Source of the DNA: an uncultured Paracoccaceae bacterium
GTDB lineage: Bacteria; Pseudomonadota; Alphaproteobacteria; Rhodobacterales; Rhodobacteraceae
Assembly: GCA_947499635.1 (NCBI GenBank)
Contig: CANMPD010000002.1
Coordinates: forward strand, 62,001-126,000
Direction of reading: 5' to 3'
Length of the DNA stretch: 64,000 nucleotides
A model generated the notes under the pieces. It saw only the letters and a list, made by a program, of their open reading frames with translations, did not search any database and had not been told where the DNA came from. A program made the translations under genes and the position numbers. Position 1 is the stretch's first letter. Every line of letters starts with the position of its first letter. Below are positions 43,204 through 53,298 of this stretch, in pieces.

Positions 43204-43938
43204 ATGATTCTATTTATTACCCATTATCAACTACATCTGCTTATCCTTGCCTTCAGTCTTGGCTGTATCGGCACCTATCTGCTGTTTTCGAAACCAGCTA
43301 GCCATCGTGCTTGGCGCGTTGCTGACCTAGTCTGGGTGTTATTGGGGGGGCTCGGTGCGGTGACAGCTGTCGTTGCGGGCATATACAAATCTGACAGCTC
43401 ACGATTGGACCGTCAGATAGACATCGCCTATGCCGCAGTGCAGGCCTTTGACCATGACGCCGCGCGCTTTCGACTGCGGTTTTGCGACCCAGCGTACGAC
43501 AATGATATCGCCGTGCTATGCGATAAGGTTGATTTCCTTTCAGCTTCCAGTGCCGAAAATGCTGCCCTTCCGCTGTTTACGGCCGTCACAAATCGTGTAA
43601 GCCCCCTGCAAAGCTTAAATTGGCGCGGCAGCCATGAGATCACAGAAGAAATGGATGACTTTGATGCCAGTAGCTTTCTGGTTTTTACAACCCTCGACAC
43701 TGAGACCGATGCTGCCGTAACCAATATGCGGCGAAAAGTTCCCACCATTGCAGCAGATTTCCTCATTATCGCGCGTGCTTATGAGGATTTGATTGCCCAA
43801 ATGCAGCGCTTGCAAGATGAGTGGGATTTGCTGAAGGAAAATGCTTATATCTTGTTCCTGCAGCTCATCGCCCTTTGCCTTATAGGATTTGCTGCACCGT
43901 TCCGACTAGGTAAATCCATTGTCGATCTCAGAAAATAG
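43204..43938 (+). CDS. Hypothetical membrane protein with periplasmic domain
   Basis: From ATG 43204 the protein has 244 residues (a TTG 21 nt upstream is possible). It has helices at about 8-28 (HLLILAFSLGCIGTYLLF) and 43-62, a soluble region of some 150 residues, and a helix near the C-terminus (AYILFLQLIALCLIGFAAPF). The soluble part contains two conserved-looking Cys (RFRLRFCDPAYDNDIAVLCDKV), possibly a disulfide in the periplasm. I do not recognise the family. The gene is 12 nt upstream of the DNA glycosylase gene, so they are likely co-transcribed. Confidence 0.7.
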   Translation: MILFITHYQLHLLILAFSLGCIGTYLLFSKPASHRAWRVADLVWVLLGGLGAVTAVVAGIYKSDSSRLDRQIDIAYAAVQAFDHDAARFRLRFCDPAYDNDIAVLCDKVDFLSASSAENAALPLFTAVTNRVSPLQSLNWRGSHEITEEMDDFDASSFLVFTTLDTETDAAVTNMRRKVPTIAADFLIIARAYEDLIAQMQRLQDEWDLLKENAYILFLQLIALCLIGFAAPFRLGKSIVDLRK

Positions 43939-43950
43939 GAAAGCAAACCA

Positions 43951-44607
43951 ATGCGGCATTTTGACGAAATTTTTGACATCGCCGCGGCACGCCATGGCGG
44001 TCCCCAAACGTTGATCGCCAAGCTTGAAGGACCAAAGTCAGACATTATATCTCTGCCGGAGGACCGTTGGTTATCGATTATGACCAAATGCATCTTTCGA
44101 GCTGGGTTTCATTGGCAAGTGATCGATAACAAGTGGGACGGTTTCGAAGCCGCTTTTGACAAATTTGACGTTAGTCGCAATGCGTTCATGAATGACGAAA
44201 CCCTCGACGCGTTACTTAGAAACACGGATATCGTACGTAATGGTGTAAAAATCCAATCCGTACGCGACAATGCGGTCTTCTTAATGGAACTACGTGAACA
44301 AGGGGGTGCAGGCACCGTACTTGGAGGGTGGCCTTCGCAAGATTTCGTGGGCCTGCTTGATACGCTCAAAAAGCGCGGTAGCCGCTTGGGGGCTGCGACA
44401 GGCCAATACGCGATGCGTTTTGCGGGCCGTGACGCGTTTATCTTATCAAAAGATGTCACCGCTCGCCTGATCGCCGAAGGGGTGATCGACAAACCCGCCA
44501 CCTCGAAAACTGCACTAAAAGCAGTGCAAAGCGCCTTCAACATTTGGATGGAACAATCTGGCCGATCCCTGAATGAAATCAGCCGGGTGCTCGCCTTTAG
44601 CGTCTAA
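43951..44607 (+). CDS. DNA-3-methyladenine glycosylase I-like protein
   Basis: The 218-residue protein matches the helix-hairpin-helix fold of Tag-type glycosylases in its best block, MTKCIFRAGFHWQVIDNKWDGFEAAFDKFDV (about residues 48-78), followed by NTDIVRNGVKIQSVRDNA. It would excise alkylated adenine from DNA. The Cys and His zinc ligands of classical Tag are not visible, so it belongs to a divergent branch and its activity is inferred. Its stop overlaps the stop of lolD by 4 nt on the opposite strand. Confidence 0.8.
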   Translation: MRHFDEIFDIAAARHGGPQTLIAKLEGPKSDIISLPEDRWLSIMTKCIFRAGFHWQVIDNKWDGFEAAFDKFDVSRNAFMNDETLDALLRNTDIVRNGVKIQSVRDNAVFLMELREQGGAGTVLGGWPSQDFVGLLDTLKKRGSRLGAATGQYAMRFAGRDAFILSKDVTARLIAEGVIDKPATSKTALKAVQSAFNIWMEQSGRSLNEISRVLAFSV

Positions 44608-45281
44608 ACCAAAAGCCCATCTTGTAAGTGTAAGACACGATCCATACGTGCTGCCAGAGATGGATTATGCGTGGCAATCAACGCCGACAATCCAGTTTCG
44701 GCCACCAAGTCCACCAGAACATCAAACACTTGATCCGAAGTCGCAGGATCAAGATTGCCTGTGGGCTCATCCGCCAATAAAACCGACGGGCTGTTGGCCA
44801 TCGCGCGACAAAAAGCGACCCGTTGCTGCTCACCACCAGAGAGCGCGGCAGGTCGATGCGCGGCGCGTTCCGACAGCCCCACACGCGCCAACAGATCTGC
44901 GCCGCGCGCGCGGGCAGCGCGCTCACTCTCACCGTTGGCCAGTTGCGGTAGCACAATATTTTCCAACGCCGAAAACTCTGGCAACAGATGATGGAATTGA
45001 TACACAAAGCCAACTTCTCGACGACGCATTTGTGTACGCAAAGTCTCGTTTGCAGAAGCCATATCTTGTCCTGCTACTCGGACCGTACCACGGTCCGCTT
45101 GATCCAGAAGACCTGCAATGTGCAGCAATGTCGATTTCCCGGCTCCCGAAGGAGCGACCAGCGCGACCACTTCCCCCCGTTTAAGCTGTAAATCAACCCC
45201 GCGCAGGACCGCCACGTCTGCAGAAGAACCTGTAACGTAAGATTTCTCTAGCCCGTTCAGTTCCAAGGACAAATCACTCAT
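44604..45281 (-). CDS. lolD: Lipoprotein-releasing ABC transporter ATPase LolD
   Basis: The 225-residue ATPase powers release of outer-membrane lipoproteins to LolA. It has Walker [14 protein letters not shown]-loop around [20 protein letters not shown] (the LolD/MacB-type [13 protein letters not shown]), signature [15 protein letters not shown], Walker [13 protein letters not shown] and switch IATHNP. The start overlaps the end of the permease gene by 8 nt, so the two are coupled. Convergent overlap with the glycosylase gene. Confidence 0.95.
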   Translation of the reverse strand: MSDLSLELNGLEKSYVTGSSADVAVLRGVDLQLKRGEVVALVAPSGAGKSTLLHIAGLLDQADRGTVRVAGQDMASANETLRTQMRRREVGFVYQFHHLLPEFSALENIVLPQLANGESERAARARGADLLARVGLSERAAHRPAALSGGEQQRVAFCRAMANSPSVLLADEPTGNLDPATSDQVFDVLVDLVAETGLSALIATHNPSLAARMDRVLHLQDGLLV

Positions 45282-46569
45282 AACGCAGTGCCTCCACAGG
45301 GTTCATTCGCGCGGCACGTCGCGCTGGAAAGATTGTCACCACAAAGGACAGTCCTAATGAGAGACCAACCGCCGACAGCACATCGCCAATCTGCAATTGC
45401 GCAGGCAGCGCATAAATGCCGCGAATAGCAGGGTCCCAAACGCCCCCTCCCATAGCATAGTTCACAAAGCCAAAGATCGGATCGATATAGATGGCAAACA
45501 AGCACCCTAAAATGACACCACAGGCGGTTCCAATGATGCCTGTGAACGATCCACACAAGAAAAACACGCGCATGATTGAGCCTTGAGACAATCCAATCGT
45601 GCGTAATATTCCAATGTCACGCCCTTTGTTTTTTACCAACATGATCAAGCCCGACACGATATTCATCACTGCAATCAGCACCAGGATCGATAAGATGATG
45701 AACATCACATTGTCTTCGACCTCCAATGCGCGCAAAAAACCACCAGAAGCGTCCCGCCATGTCCAAACCCCGTAAGCTGAACCTGTCGCTTGCAACAAGG
45801 GCAACACATAGCGGTCGATTGCTTCAGGATCCTCTACTGCCACTTCAACCTCATCTGCAAAACCTTCACGGTTGAAGTAATTTTGTGCTTCGTCAAAAGG
45901 CATATAGATCCGCACGGAGTCGATATCATAGCGACCGACACTAAAAATATAGACCACTTCGTAGGATTTTACCCGCGGGCTGGTCCCCATCGCAGTACGG
46001 ACACCGTTAGGGGAAATCAATTTAATCCGATCCCCAACACGCAAACCTAATTCACGGGCGACCCCAGTCCCAATCGCGACACCTTCGTCAAACCGTGACA
46101 AGTCCCCTTCGGCCTTTTCCCCTGCTGCAACACCTTCCACTTTTACCAAGTCAGCCGCACGCATCCCGTAGACTTGAACACCCGCGTTACGATCGCCGCG
46201 GTTCGCCATTACCTGTGCTTTGATTAAAGGGGCTGCGCGTACCACGCCTGGCACTTGCTCTGCTGCTGAAGCAAGTGCCGCATAATCAGATATGCGCCGA
46301 TCTAGACGTCCAGCTTGGTTCACCTCTCCATGCGAATACAATGATACATGCGCATTTGCGCCCAAAATCGTACCCACAAATTCTGCGCGAAATCCGGATC
46401 TCACCGCAAGCGTGGCAATTAGAGCAAACACAGCCAGTGTGATACCAATCAAGGAAATCCATGTCATCGTACTGACCCCGCCTTCGCTGCGCCGCGCACG
46501 CAAATAACGCCAAGCGATCAGCCATTCAAATTTTGAGAACGGCATTGGGTCAGCCTTCAGGTCAGACAT
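45274..46569 (-). CDS. lolC: Lipoprotein-releasing system permease (LolC/LolE family)
   Basis: The 431-residue inner-membrane protein has four transmembrane helices: one near residues 30-50 (WISLIGITLAVFALIATLAVRSGF) and three at the C-terminus in the FtsX-like region, with a large periplasmic domain between (about 60-270). The block NIVSGLIMLVKNKGRDIGILRTIG is diagnostic. Many alphaproteobacteria carry one hybrid LolC/E-type permease rather than two; LolC is used here for convenience. It lies directly upstream of lolD. Confidence 0.93.
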   Translation of the reverse strand: MSDLKADPMPFSKFEWLIAWRYLRARRSEGGVSTMTWISLIGITLAVFALIATLAVRSGFRAEFVGTILGANAHVSLYSHGEVNQAGRLDRRISDYAALASAAEQVPGVVRAAPLIKAQVMANRGDRNAGVQVYGMRAADLVKVEGVAAGEKAEGDLSRFDEGVAIGTGVARELGLRVGDRIKLISPNGVRTAMGTSPRVKSYEVVYIFSVGRYDIDSVRIYMPFDEAQNYFNREGFADEVEVAVEDPEAIDRYVLPLLQATGSAYGVWTWRDASGGFLRALEVEDNVMFIILSILVLIAVMNIVSGLIMLVKNKGRDIGILRTIGLSQGSIMRVFFLCGSFTGIIGTACGVILGCLFAIYIDPIFGFVNYAMGGGVWDPAIRGIYALPAQLQIGDVLSAVGLSLGLSFVVTIFPARRAARMNPVEALRYE

Positions 46570-46983
46570 GGGTATAGAATCCTCTTAACATAAGGCTGTC
46601 CGCCGCTAGAATATGTACCAGCACCGGTAAATTGTTCCGCAAATTACAACAGACCGCACGTAACCAACACAAGCTGATCACGAGGCATAACCTACGTTTG
46701 GCGACCCTATGATTGACCTGCAAGAGGGTCAAGCGCAGCGCCACGTCTTTCCCTTCTCACAAGAGTGATACCGCCTGCTGTAACGCGATATCAGGCTTAA
46801 TGTGGTGCTCATTTTAAGAGCGGGACCAAGCGCCCTCTCAGGCCAGACTACACATCACAAAGACATTTGCGCCCCAGAAAATACCAACACCAAAGTAAAT
46901 TCTCACTCTGCTCGCAAATCCAATGTCAGTCTCTCTCAGTTCCTGCTTTCCAGATCGCTTCACGCCCATTATGTAATCTCATC
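46570..46983. other. Divergent intergenic region lolC-rsmA
   Basis: 414 nt between divergent lolC and rsmA. It must hold two promoters. No gene, repeat or strong hairpin was found; a 60-codon frame on the minus strand looks spurious. Confidence 0.4.
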
Positions 46984-47829
46984 ATGAGTGTTATCGACAA
47001 TCTTCCCCCGCTGCGCGAGGTCATCGCCTCCCATCAGCTTTCGGCCCGAAAATCTTTGGGACAAAATTTTCTGCTTGACCTAAATCTTACGGCAAAAATT
47101 GCACGTCAAGCTGGCGACTTAAGCGGGTGTGACGTTCTGGAAATTGGTCCGGGCCCAGGGGGGTTAACACGTGGTCTACTCTCTGAAGGTGCGCGTCGGG
47201 TACTCGCCATTGAAAAAGATCAACGGTGCTTGCCTGCATTGGACCAAATTGCACAGGCTTACCCGGGGCAGCTTACAATTATTAACGGTGATGCCCTCGA
47301 GATTGACCCCCTCGCGCATTTGACCCCACCTATCAGAATTGCAGCCAACCTTCCCTACAACGTAGGTACCGAACTTTTGGTGCGCTGGCTTACCCCCAAA
47401 GAATGGCCGCCCTTTTGGCAAAGCCTCACCCTCATGTTCCAACGTGAAGTGGCAGAACGGATTGTTGCACAACCCGGATCAAAAGCATACGGACGCCTTG
47501 CACTGCTTGCACAATGGCGGGCCGATGCAAAAATCGCGCTATCCCTTCCACCAGGCGCATTTACGCCACCGCCCAAAGTGAGCTCTGCAGTGGTCCATCT
47601 CACTGCGCTTGAAAAACCGCGTTTCGAAGCAGATGCTGCCACTTTATCTCGGGTTGTCGCGGCTGCGTTCAATCAACGGCGCAAAATGCTCCGGGCGTCT
47701 CTCAAAAGTGCTGCGCCCGATATCGAAGATCATCTAAACGCCGCTGGCATTCCACCAACCGAACGCGCAGAACAAGTCAGCCTCGAAGCGTTCTGCGCGT
47801 TAGCACGTAGTATAAAAAACCACAGCTAA
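46984..47829 (+). CDS. rsmA: 16S rRNA (adenine(1518)-N6/adenine(1519)-N6)-dimethyltransferase
   Basis: From ATG 46984 the protein has 281 residues. KsgA/RsmA methylates two adjacent adenines in helix 45 of 16S rRNA during small-subunit assembly. It has the family start [21 protein letters not shown], the SAM motif [16 protein letters not shown], and catalytic [15 protein letters not shown]. The C-terminal lobe contains [14 protein letters not shown]. Upstream in-frame codons add 39 residues without family similarity and were not used. A bidirectional terminator follows. Confidence 0.97.
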   Translation: MSVIDNLPPLREVIASHQLSARKSLGQNFLLDLNLTAKIARQAGDLSGCDVLEIGPGPGGLTRGLLSEGARRVLAIEKDQRCLPALDQIAQAYPGQLTIINGDALEIDPLAHLTPPIRIAANLPYNVGTELLVRWLTPKEWPPFWQSLTLMFQREVAERIVAQPGSKAYGRLALLAQWRADAKIALSLPPGAFTPPPKVSSAVVHLTALEKPRFEADAATLSRVVAAAFNQRRKMLRASLKSAAPDIEDHLNAAGIPPTERAEQVSLEAFCALARSIKNHS

Positions 47830-47855
47830 CGCTTCAGCCGCGAATTTAAAAACAC

Positions 47856-47886
47856 AAAAGCCCGTGATTAAAACCACGGGCTTTTT
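47856..47886. terminator. Bidirectional terminator between rsmA and DUF4167 gene
   Basis: Arms AAAAGCCCGTG (47856-47866) and CACGGGCTTTT (47875-47885) give an 11-bp stem with an 8-nt loop, and T-runs occur at the 3' side on both strands. It separates convergent genes. Confidence 0.9.
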
Positions 47887-47908
47887 GTTTCATTACACGC
47901 AAAAGCGA

Positions 47909-48673
47909 TTATTCAGCCGCTTCGGAGGTGCCTTCTGATGTCGACGTCTCAGGTTTTGAGACCTCTGGCTTGGGAGCCTCTGCCTTTGGAGTATCTACAG
48001 GTTTTTCTGCACTCTCCGCTTTGGGCGTCTCGGTTTTAGCCTCTTGCACTTTATCAGCCTTTGGCTTTGCACGGCTACGTCTTGGCTTTGGCGGTGCCTC
48101 AGCTTGACCATCAGCTGTTGGCGTATCCCCAGCTGCATCTACATTCTCGGCAGGTTTTGCAGGGCGGCGACCACGTGGTTTGCGCTGTGCAGGCTTTTTG
48201 ACAGCAGGCTCCCCTTCGGGTGTCTCAACCAATTCTGTTTCGCCAGAAGCGGCGGGTGCCTGAGATGCAGGCACTTCACGTCGCTCCGTAACCACATCGG
48301 GCTGTTCACCAGATCCGGCAGCAGCTTGACGCTCTTGCCGCTCGGAACGTTCTTGGCGTTCACGATCTCGTTCAGCTTGACGTTCGCGGTTTTGACGCTC
48401 CTGTTCCTCACGGCGCGCATCGATCTCGCGCTGTGCTTCATTTAGCATTCGCAGATAATGCTCTGCGTGTTGTTGAAAATTCTCAGTGGCCACACGATCA
48501 TTCCCCAACTGCGCATCTCTGGCAAGTTGGTTGTATTTATCAATGATCTGCTGTGGCGTTCCGCGCACTTTTCCTTCGGGACCGGAGCTGTCGAACACGC
48601 GGTTCACAACATTTACACCGTTTGGGCGATTCCGGTTCGACTTTGAACGCGAACGTGATTTTGACGATCTCAT
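47909..48673 (-). CDS. DUF4167 domain protein
   Basis: The 254-residue protein has a basic, Arg/Ser/Asn-rich start (MRSSKSRSRSKSNRNR), then the DUF4167 core NVVNRVFDSSGPEGKVRGTPQQIIDKYNQLARDAQLGNDRVATENFQQHAEHYLRMLNEA (residues 20-80). After that comes a charged Arg/Glu/Gln coil and a long Lys/Pro/Ala/Glu-rich low-complexity tail. It is widespread in alphaproteobacteria next to prmC and prfA and may bind RNA or ribosomes, judging by composition only. Function is unknown. It is probably in the transcript of prfA-prmC. Confidence 0.92.
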   Translation of the reverse strand: MRSSKSRSRSKSNRNRPNGVNVVNRVFDSSGPEGKVRGTPQQIIDKYNQLARDAQLGNDRVATENFQQHAEHYLRMLNEAQREIDARREEQERQNRERQAERDRERQERSERQERQAAAGSGEQPDVVTERREVPASQAPAASGETELVETPEGEPAVKKPAQRKPRGRRPAKPAENVDAAGDTPTADGQAEAPPKPRRSRAKPKADKVQEAKTETPKAESAEKPVDTPKAEAPKPEVSKPETSTSEGTSEAAE

Positions 48674-48911
48674 ATACCTAACGTCAGCCTTGGTTCTATC
48701 TGTCGAAGACCGTAATAAGCGCCAAGCAGCGCAGGTCTGTCGAGGTTTTGGGGGCTTGATATCGCCGAGAGGTGTATTTCACAACCTCTTGCAGCAGCGA
48801 TATCTACGAGAAACCATGTATTTACATCTTACACAAGAGCATATCTCAAAAAATACTAATTTTCTGCCTATTTGCGTGTTTTTCCTAAGACATAATCTTC
48901 AAAATACCCAA

Positions 48912-49751
48912 TCAAACCCTTTTTCGGGCCATCACGACACGATCGCGCCCATCTAGGTCCGGCAAGATTTGTACATCAATCAAGCCGATTTCCGAAAAGA
49001 ATCTAGAAACATCCCTACCCTGCGTTGGTCCGATCTCGACCAGAACCCGTCCACCGGGAGACAGGTGCTCCTGAATTTGTCCACAAATCACGCGATACGC
49101 CTCCAGACCATCTGCACCATCCGTCAGCGCCAAATGCGGCTCATGATTAATCACCTCATCCGCGAGCGCGTCCATTTCGGAAAGCGCGATATAGGGTGGG
49201 TTCGAAACAATAAGATCAAATTCCCCCGTCACATTGGAGAACCAATTCGACTGCTTCACGTTTAAACATGTATCCACATTATGAAACACAGCATTGCTGG
49301 CAGCCTGCAAACAAGCCGCCTCGCTCAGATCCACTGCCATGCCCAGCGTATTGGGTTGCTCGCTGAGCAATGTAATGACGATACAGCCCGAACCCGTTCC
49401 TAAATCAAGAACCCGTTTGAAAGGCTGTGCGAGTGCCGCTTCGATCAATGTCTCGGTCTCCGGGCGCGGGTCGAGAACATCCCCTGACACTTTAAACCGC
49501 CGCCCATAAAACTCGCGCTCTCCGATCAAATGAGAAACAGGAACACGTTGGCGCCGCATCTGGATCAGCTGCCCGTATCGTACGGCGACCTCTTCTTCCA
49601 ATGCGTCAGGCGCAATTAATGTAACGCGGCTCGCCTCGACACGTGCTGCATGCGCGAGCAATATGCGCGCATCCCGTGCCGGATCATGAACGCCAGCTTC
49701 GCGTAACTGCGCCGTAGCTGCAACCATCGCCTGTGCAGCGGTTTGCGTCAT
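48912..49751 (-). CDS. prmC: Release factor glutamine methyltransferase
   Basis: The 279-residue enzyme N5-methylates the Gln of the GGQ motif in release factors. It has the N-terminal helical domain (about 1-75), SAM motif [18 protein letters not shown] and the catalytic [17 protein letters not shown]. It overlaps the prfA stop by 4 nt; the enzyme and its substrate are thus cotranslated. Confidence 0.96.
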   Translation of the reverse strand: MTQTAAQAMVAATAQLREAGVHDPARDARILLAHAARVEASRVTLIAPDALEEEVAVRYGQLIQMRRQRVPVSHLIGEREFYGRRFKVSGDVLDPRPETETLIEAALAQPFKRVLDLGTGSGCIVITLLSEQPNTLGMAVDLSEAACLQAASNAVFHNVDTCLNVKQSNWFSNVTGEFDLIVSNPPYIALSEMDALADEVINHEPHLALTDGADGLEAYRVICGQIQEHLSPGGRVLVEIGPTQGRDVSRFFSEIGLIDVQILPDLDGRDRVVMARKRV

Positions 49752-50797
49752 GTTCCCATTTCCGCAAGCAATCGTGCCTGATGATCCGCCGTTAAAGCAT
49801 CAATCGTTTCAGTCAAATCACCGCCCATAATTTGATCCAACTTATAAAGCGTCAAATTAATGCGGTGATCGGACATACGTCCCTGCGGGAAATTATAGGT
49901 ACGAATTCGCTCAGATCTGTCGCCTGAACCAACCTGACTGGCCCGATCAGCAGAGCGTTCGCTGTCGATCCGTTGGCGCTCTAGATCGTAGAGACGGGTT
50001 CGCAACACCTGCATGGCGATTTCTCGGTTACGGTGTTGCGATTTCTCAGAACTGGTTACGACTAAACCGGTTGGCAAATGGGTTATGCGGACTGCGGAAT
50101 CCGTGGTGTTAACGTGCTGACCACCCGCACCGCTTGAGCGCATGGTATCAATGCGCAGATCATTTTGATTGATCTCAATATCGACATCCTCGGCTTCGGG
50201 CAATACAGCGACTGTTGCCGCCGAGGTATGAACCCGCCCGCCGCTTTCGGTCGTAGGAACACGTTGTACACGATGGACACCGCTTTCGTATTTCAGACGG
50301 GCAAAGACGTTTTCACCTTTGATATGCGCGACAACCTCTTTGATCCCGCCAAGTTCTGTGGCTTGCTCTTCAACAATATCAAAGCCCCATCCTTGCGCCT
50401 CGGCATAACGTTGATACATACGCAACAAATCGCCAGCAAAAAGCGCAGCCTCATCCCCGCCCGTGCCCGGGCGAATTTCAAGCATCGCGGCTTTGCCATC
50501 GGCCGCGTCCTTGGGCAACAATGCCACTTGCAACGCACGTTCACTTTCGGGCAAAGCGGCTTTGATCCGTAGTAATTCTTCCTCGGCCAACTCTTTCATG
50601 TCGGGGTCGCCCAACATCAGCTCCGCTTCCTCAAGATCCTCAAGCAACTGACGGTAATTATTGATTTGCTCTACAACAGGTCTGAGATCAGAATATTCTT
50701 TTGCCAATGCAGCAATATCCCCCACCCCATCGGACATCGCCGCCTCAAGATACTGGTGACGCTGCAGGATCTGTTCTAGCCGTTCTTGGGGGATCAT
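49748..50797 (-). CDS. prfA: Peptide chain release factor 1
   Basis: The 349-residue RF1 terminates translation at UAA and UAG. It has the GGQ domain in [28 protein letters not shown] and the family block [33 protein letters not shown]. The C-terminus has [19 protein letters not shown]. All expected parts are present at near-normal length. GGGGGATC lies upstream of the start. First gene of the prfA-prmC pair. Confidence 0.97.
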   Translation of the reverse strand: MIPQERLEQILQRHQYLEAAMSDGVGDIAALAKEYSDLRPVVEQINNYRQLLEDLEEAELMLGDPDMKELAEEELLRIKAALPESERALQVALLPKDAADGKAAMLEIRPGTGGDEAALFAGDLLRMYQRYAEAQGWGFDIVEEQATELGGIKEVVAHIKGENVFARLKYESGVHRVQRVPTTESGGRVHTSAATVAVLPEAEDVDIEINQNDLRIDTMRSSGAGGQHVNTTDSAVRITHLPTGLVVTSSEKSQHRNREIAMQVLRTRLYDLERQRIDSERSADRASQVGSGDRSERIRTYNFPQGRMSDHRINLTLYKLDQIMGGDLTETIDALTADHQARLLAEMGT

Positions 50798-50977
50798 TGT
50801 GTACTATCTCTCTGTCTTAGGACCTGTACTCTTACAGCACAGGTCATATGCCGTGATAAGACAGTGGCTGTGAACATGCCAGTCTTGTTGTCGAACCGAA
50901 ATCGGTGACGAATACATAGGCGGTTCACAGACTTGATACTGTCGTCACCGCAAGGGCTGCGACACGGGCTATCTACG

Positions 50978-51928
50978 CTACTCCGCGTCCGATTTTGAAG
51001 GTAAAATGCACAACATCTCATACAGCAGATTAGCTGCGACAAGTGCTGTTGTCCCTGCTTGGTCATATGGGGGCGAAACTTCGACCAGATCGCATCCAAC
51101 GAGGTTTACCCCTTTAAGCGCACGGATCAATTCAAGCCCCTGCATAACCGTTAGACCACCAATTTCGGGTGTCCCGGTTCCCGGTGCGAACGCTGGATCA
51201 AGGGAGTCGATATCGTAGCTCAGATAAGTCGGTCTGCCGCCAATATCGCGACGTATTTCAGCTGCCATTCCAGACAGAGACCGGTTCCAAAGCTCTGATG
51301 CCAGAAAATGTTGAAATCCCCAACCTTGAGGCTCTTTGAAATCATCTGGCCCATAGCCGGTCCCGCGCAATCCGATTTGGTAGACCTTATCGGAAATCAA
51401 CAGACCTTCTTCTTGAGCACGACGAAACACGGTGCCGTGTGTTTCTTTTTCGCCGAACATCTCGTCATTAACATCCGCATGTGCATCCACATGAATCACA
51501 GCAACGGGCCCATGTTTCTTTGCCATCGCGCGCAAAATCGGCAAGGTGATAGAGTGATCCCCCCCCATGGCGACAGGCACCACGCCAGTTGCCAAAATCG
51601 CGTCATAGCTGTCTTTGATAATACGTAGGCTATCCTGCAAAGAAAACGTATTGATCGCCAAATCACCGATATCAGCGATATTCATCGTATCAAAAGGTGC
51701 CGCGCCTGTGGTCATATTATAAGGCCGGATCATCGCGCTTTCTGCACGAATTTGTTTGGGTCCAAAACGTGTTCCAGATCGCCAGGACGTCCCGATATCC
51801 ATAGGAATACCCATAATAGCGACATCGACCCCGTCAAGCGAAGCAGCCTGCGGCAAGCGCATGAACGTGTTTGGCCCAGAAAAACGTGCCAGATCGTTAC
51901 CGCTGATCGGTTGATTATACTCAGTCAT
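50978..51928 (-). CDS. speB: Agmatinase / ureohydrolase family protein
   Basis: From ATG 51928 (GAGG upstream) the protein has 316 residues. The manganese site is complete: GGDHSITLPILRA, VIHVDAHADVNDEMFGEKETHGTVFRRA, and SYDIDSLDPAFAPGTGTPEIGGLT. The overall fit is to agmatinase, which makes putrescine and urea from agmatine, but guanidino-acid hydrolases of the same family are hard to exclude. An upstream extension of 30 codons is not family-like. It precedes the prfA genes on the same strand, after a 180-nt gap. An M20 amidohydrolase gene lies upstream. Confidence 0.85.
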   Translation of the reverse strand: MTEYNQPISGNDLARFSGPNTFMRLPQAASLDGVDVAIMGIPMDIGTSWRSGTRFGPKQIRAESAMIRPYNMTTGAAPFDTMNIADIGDLAINTFSLQDSLRIIKDSYDAILATGVVPVAMGGDHSITLPILRAMAKKHGPVAVIHVDAHADVNDEMFGEKETHGTVFRRAQEEGLLISDKVYQIGLRGTGYGPDDFKEPQGWGFQHFLASELWNRSLSGMAAEIRRDIGGRPTYLSYDIDSLDPAFAPGTGTPEIGGLTVMQGLELIRALKGVNLVGCDLVEVSPPYDQAGTTALVAANLLYEMLCILPSKSDAE

Positions 51929-52053
51929 CTTTGCCTCATTGCTTGTACATGCCATGGCCACGGCTTCAGGTTCCCGGGCAGCATCTCTTAAATTACCCCA
52001 GCCGGACACACTTGTCATCTATAGCATGCCAGCGACGAAAAAATTGCACTATT

Positions 52054-53226
52054 TCAGGTCTCTGTCGGAAGGGACATTTCCACCAGCTTTGCAAAAAACG
52101 ATGCTCCAATTGGCGCAATATCATCGTTAAAGTTATACTGAGGATGATGCAAGCCAGCACTCTCGCCTTGCCCTAACATGAGAAACGCCCCTGGACGGGC
52201 TTCTAGAAAGTATCCGAAATCCTCAGCGCCCATAATTCTGCGAAAGCTTCCATTGACGTGATCCGGGCCAACCACCTCTTGCGCCACGGCGGTCGCAAAA
52301 ATCGCCTTGCTCGTGTCATTAATTGTCGGTGGGTATCCCGTGACATATTCAAGCTCAGCCTGCACACCATAGGCGGTAGCTGTCCCTGTCGCGATCTCTT
52401 CCATACGGCGGCGTACCATAGCAAGAACGCCTTTATCGAAACCGCGGATCGTTCCATTAATATACGCCGTTTCAGGAATAACATTGTCGGTCGTACCAGT
52501 GTGAATTTGCGTCACCGAAATAACCAGATCATCCGCTGTATTGTTGTTACGACTTACGATCGTTTGCAACGCTTGAGCAATCGCGCAGGCGGCAATGACA
52601 GGATCTTGTGTCTCGTGCGGCATTGCCCCATGACCGCCGCGACCTTTGACATGGATATGAAACGTATCCACTGCAGCCATCATAAGCCCGGGTGTCGTTG
52701 CCATTGTTCCAACAGGCAATCCCGGAAAGTTGTGAATTCCATAGATTTCACGGATGCCAAAACGATCCATGATCCCTTCGTTCACCATAATGCCTGCGCC
52801 ACCGCTGGCTTCTTCTCCTGGCTGAAAAACCAACGCAACACGGCCTGCAAATTTACGTGTTTCGACCAGATATTTTGCGGCCCCTAACAGCATCGCCATA
52901 TGCCCGTCATGTCCACAGGCATGCATATTACCAGCGTGTGTTGATGCGTAATCCACTGCGGTGTCTTCATGGATGGGCAAGGCATCCATATCTGCCCGCA
53001 AAGCAAGCGTATCCCCGTCGGTAGGGGCCTGCCCCTTAATAATCGCGACAATTCCATGGCCTGCAACACCTTGGTGGATTTCATCCACACCAATGTCTTG
53101 TAGCCGTGCCGCAATATAGGCTGCCGTTTTGGGCAAATCTAAATCAAGCTCGGGTATTTGATGTAGATCGCGACGCCAGGTTTTCATATCCTGTGCAAAT
53201 TCTGCTATGCGATTGATAACGGGCAC
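52054..53226 (-). CDS. M20 family amidohydrolase (hippurate hydrolase-like)
   Basis: From GTG 53226, preceded by AAGGAG at 8-nt spacing, the protein has 390 residues. It has the M20D metal site: DLHQIPELDLDLPKTAAYI, MHACGHDGHMAMLLGAAKYL (Cys and His ligands), and FQPGEEASGGAGIMV with the catalytic Glu pair. The dimerisation domain has HIHVKGRGGHGAMPHETQDPV. Substrates in this subfamily are N-acyl amino acids, including hippurate and IAA-conjugates; specificity cannot be read. It is divergent from mazG across 72 nt. Confidence 0.88.
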   Translation of the reverse strand: MPVINRIAEFAQDMKTWRRDLHQIPELDLDLPKTAAYIAARLQDIGVDEIHQGVAGHGIVAIIKGQAPTDGDTLALRADMDALPIHEDTAVDYASTHAGNMHACGHDGHMAMLLGAAKYLVETRKFAGRVALVFQPGEEASGGAGIMVNEGIMDRFGIREIYGIHNFPGLPVGTMATTPGLMMAAVDTFHIHVKGRGGHGAMPHETQDPVIAACAIAQALQTIVSRNNNTADDLVISVTQIHTGTTDNVIPETAYINGTIRGFDKGVLAMVRRRMEEIATGTATAYGVQAELEYVTGYPPTINDTSKAIFATAVAQEVVGPDHVNGSFRRIMGAEDFGYFLEARPGAFLMLGQGESAGLHHPQYNFNDDIAPIGASFFAKLVEMSLPTET

Positions 53227-53298
53227 GAGCAATCTCCTTGGGGATTCTGAAGAACCATTTGCTCTGACTGGTAGAACACTGAAAAGAGAGTTCCTGCA

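Noticed and set aside
46562-46744. Minus-strand 60-codon ORF upstream of lolC
   Set aside because: It overlaps the lolC start and has no family-like sequence or ribosome site.
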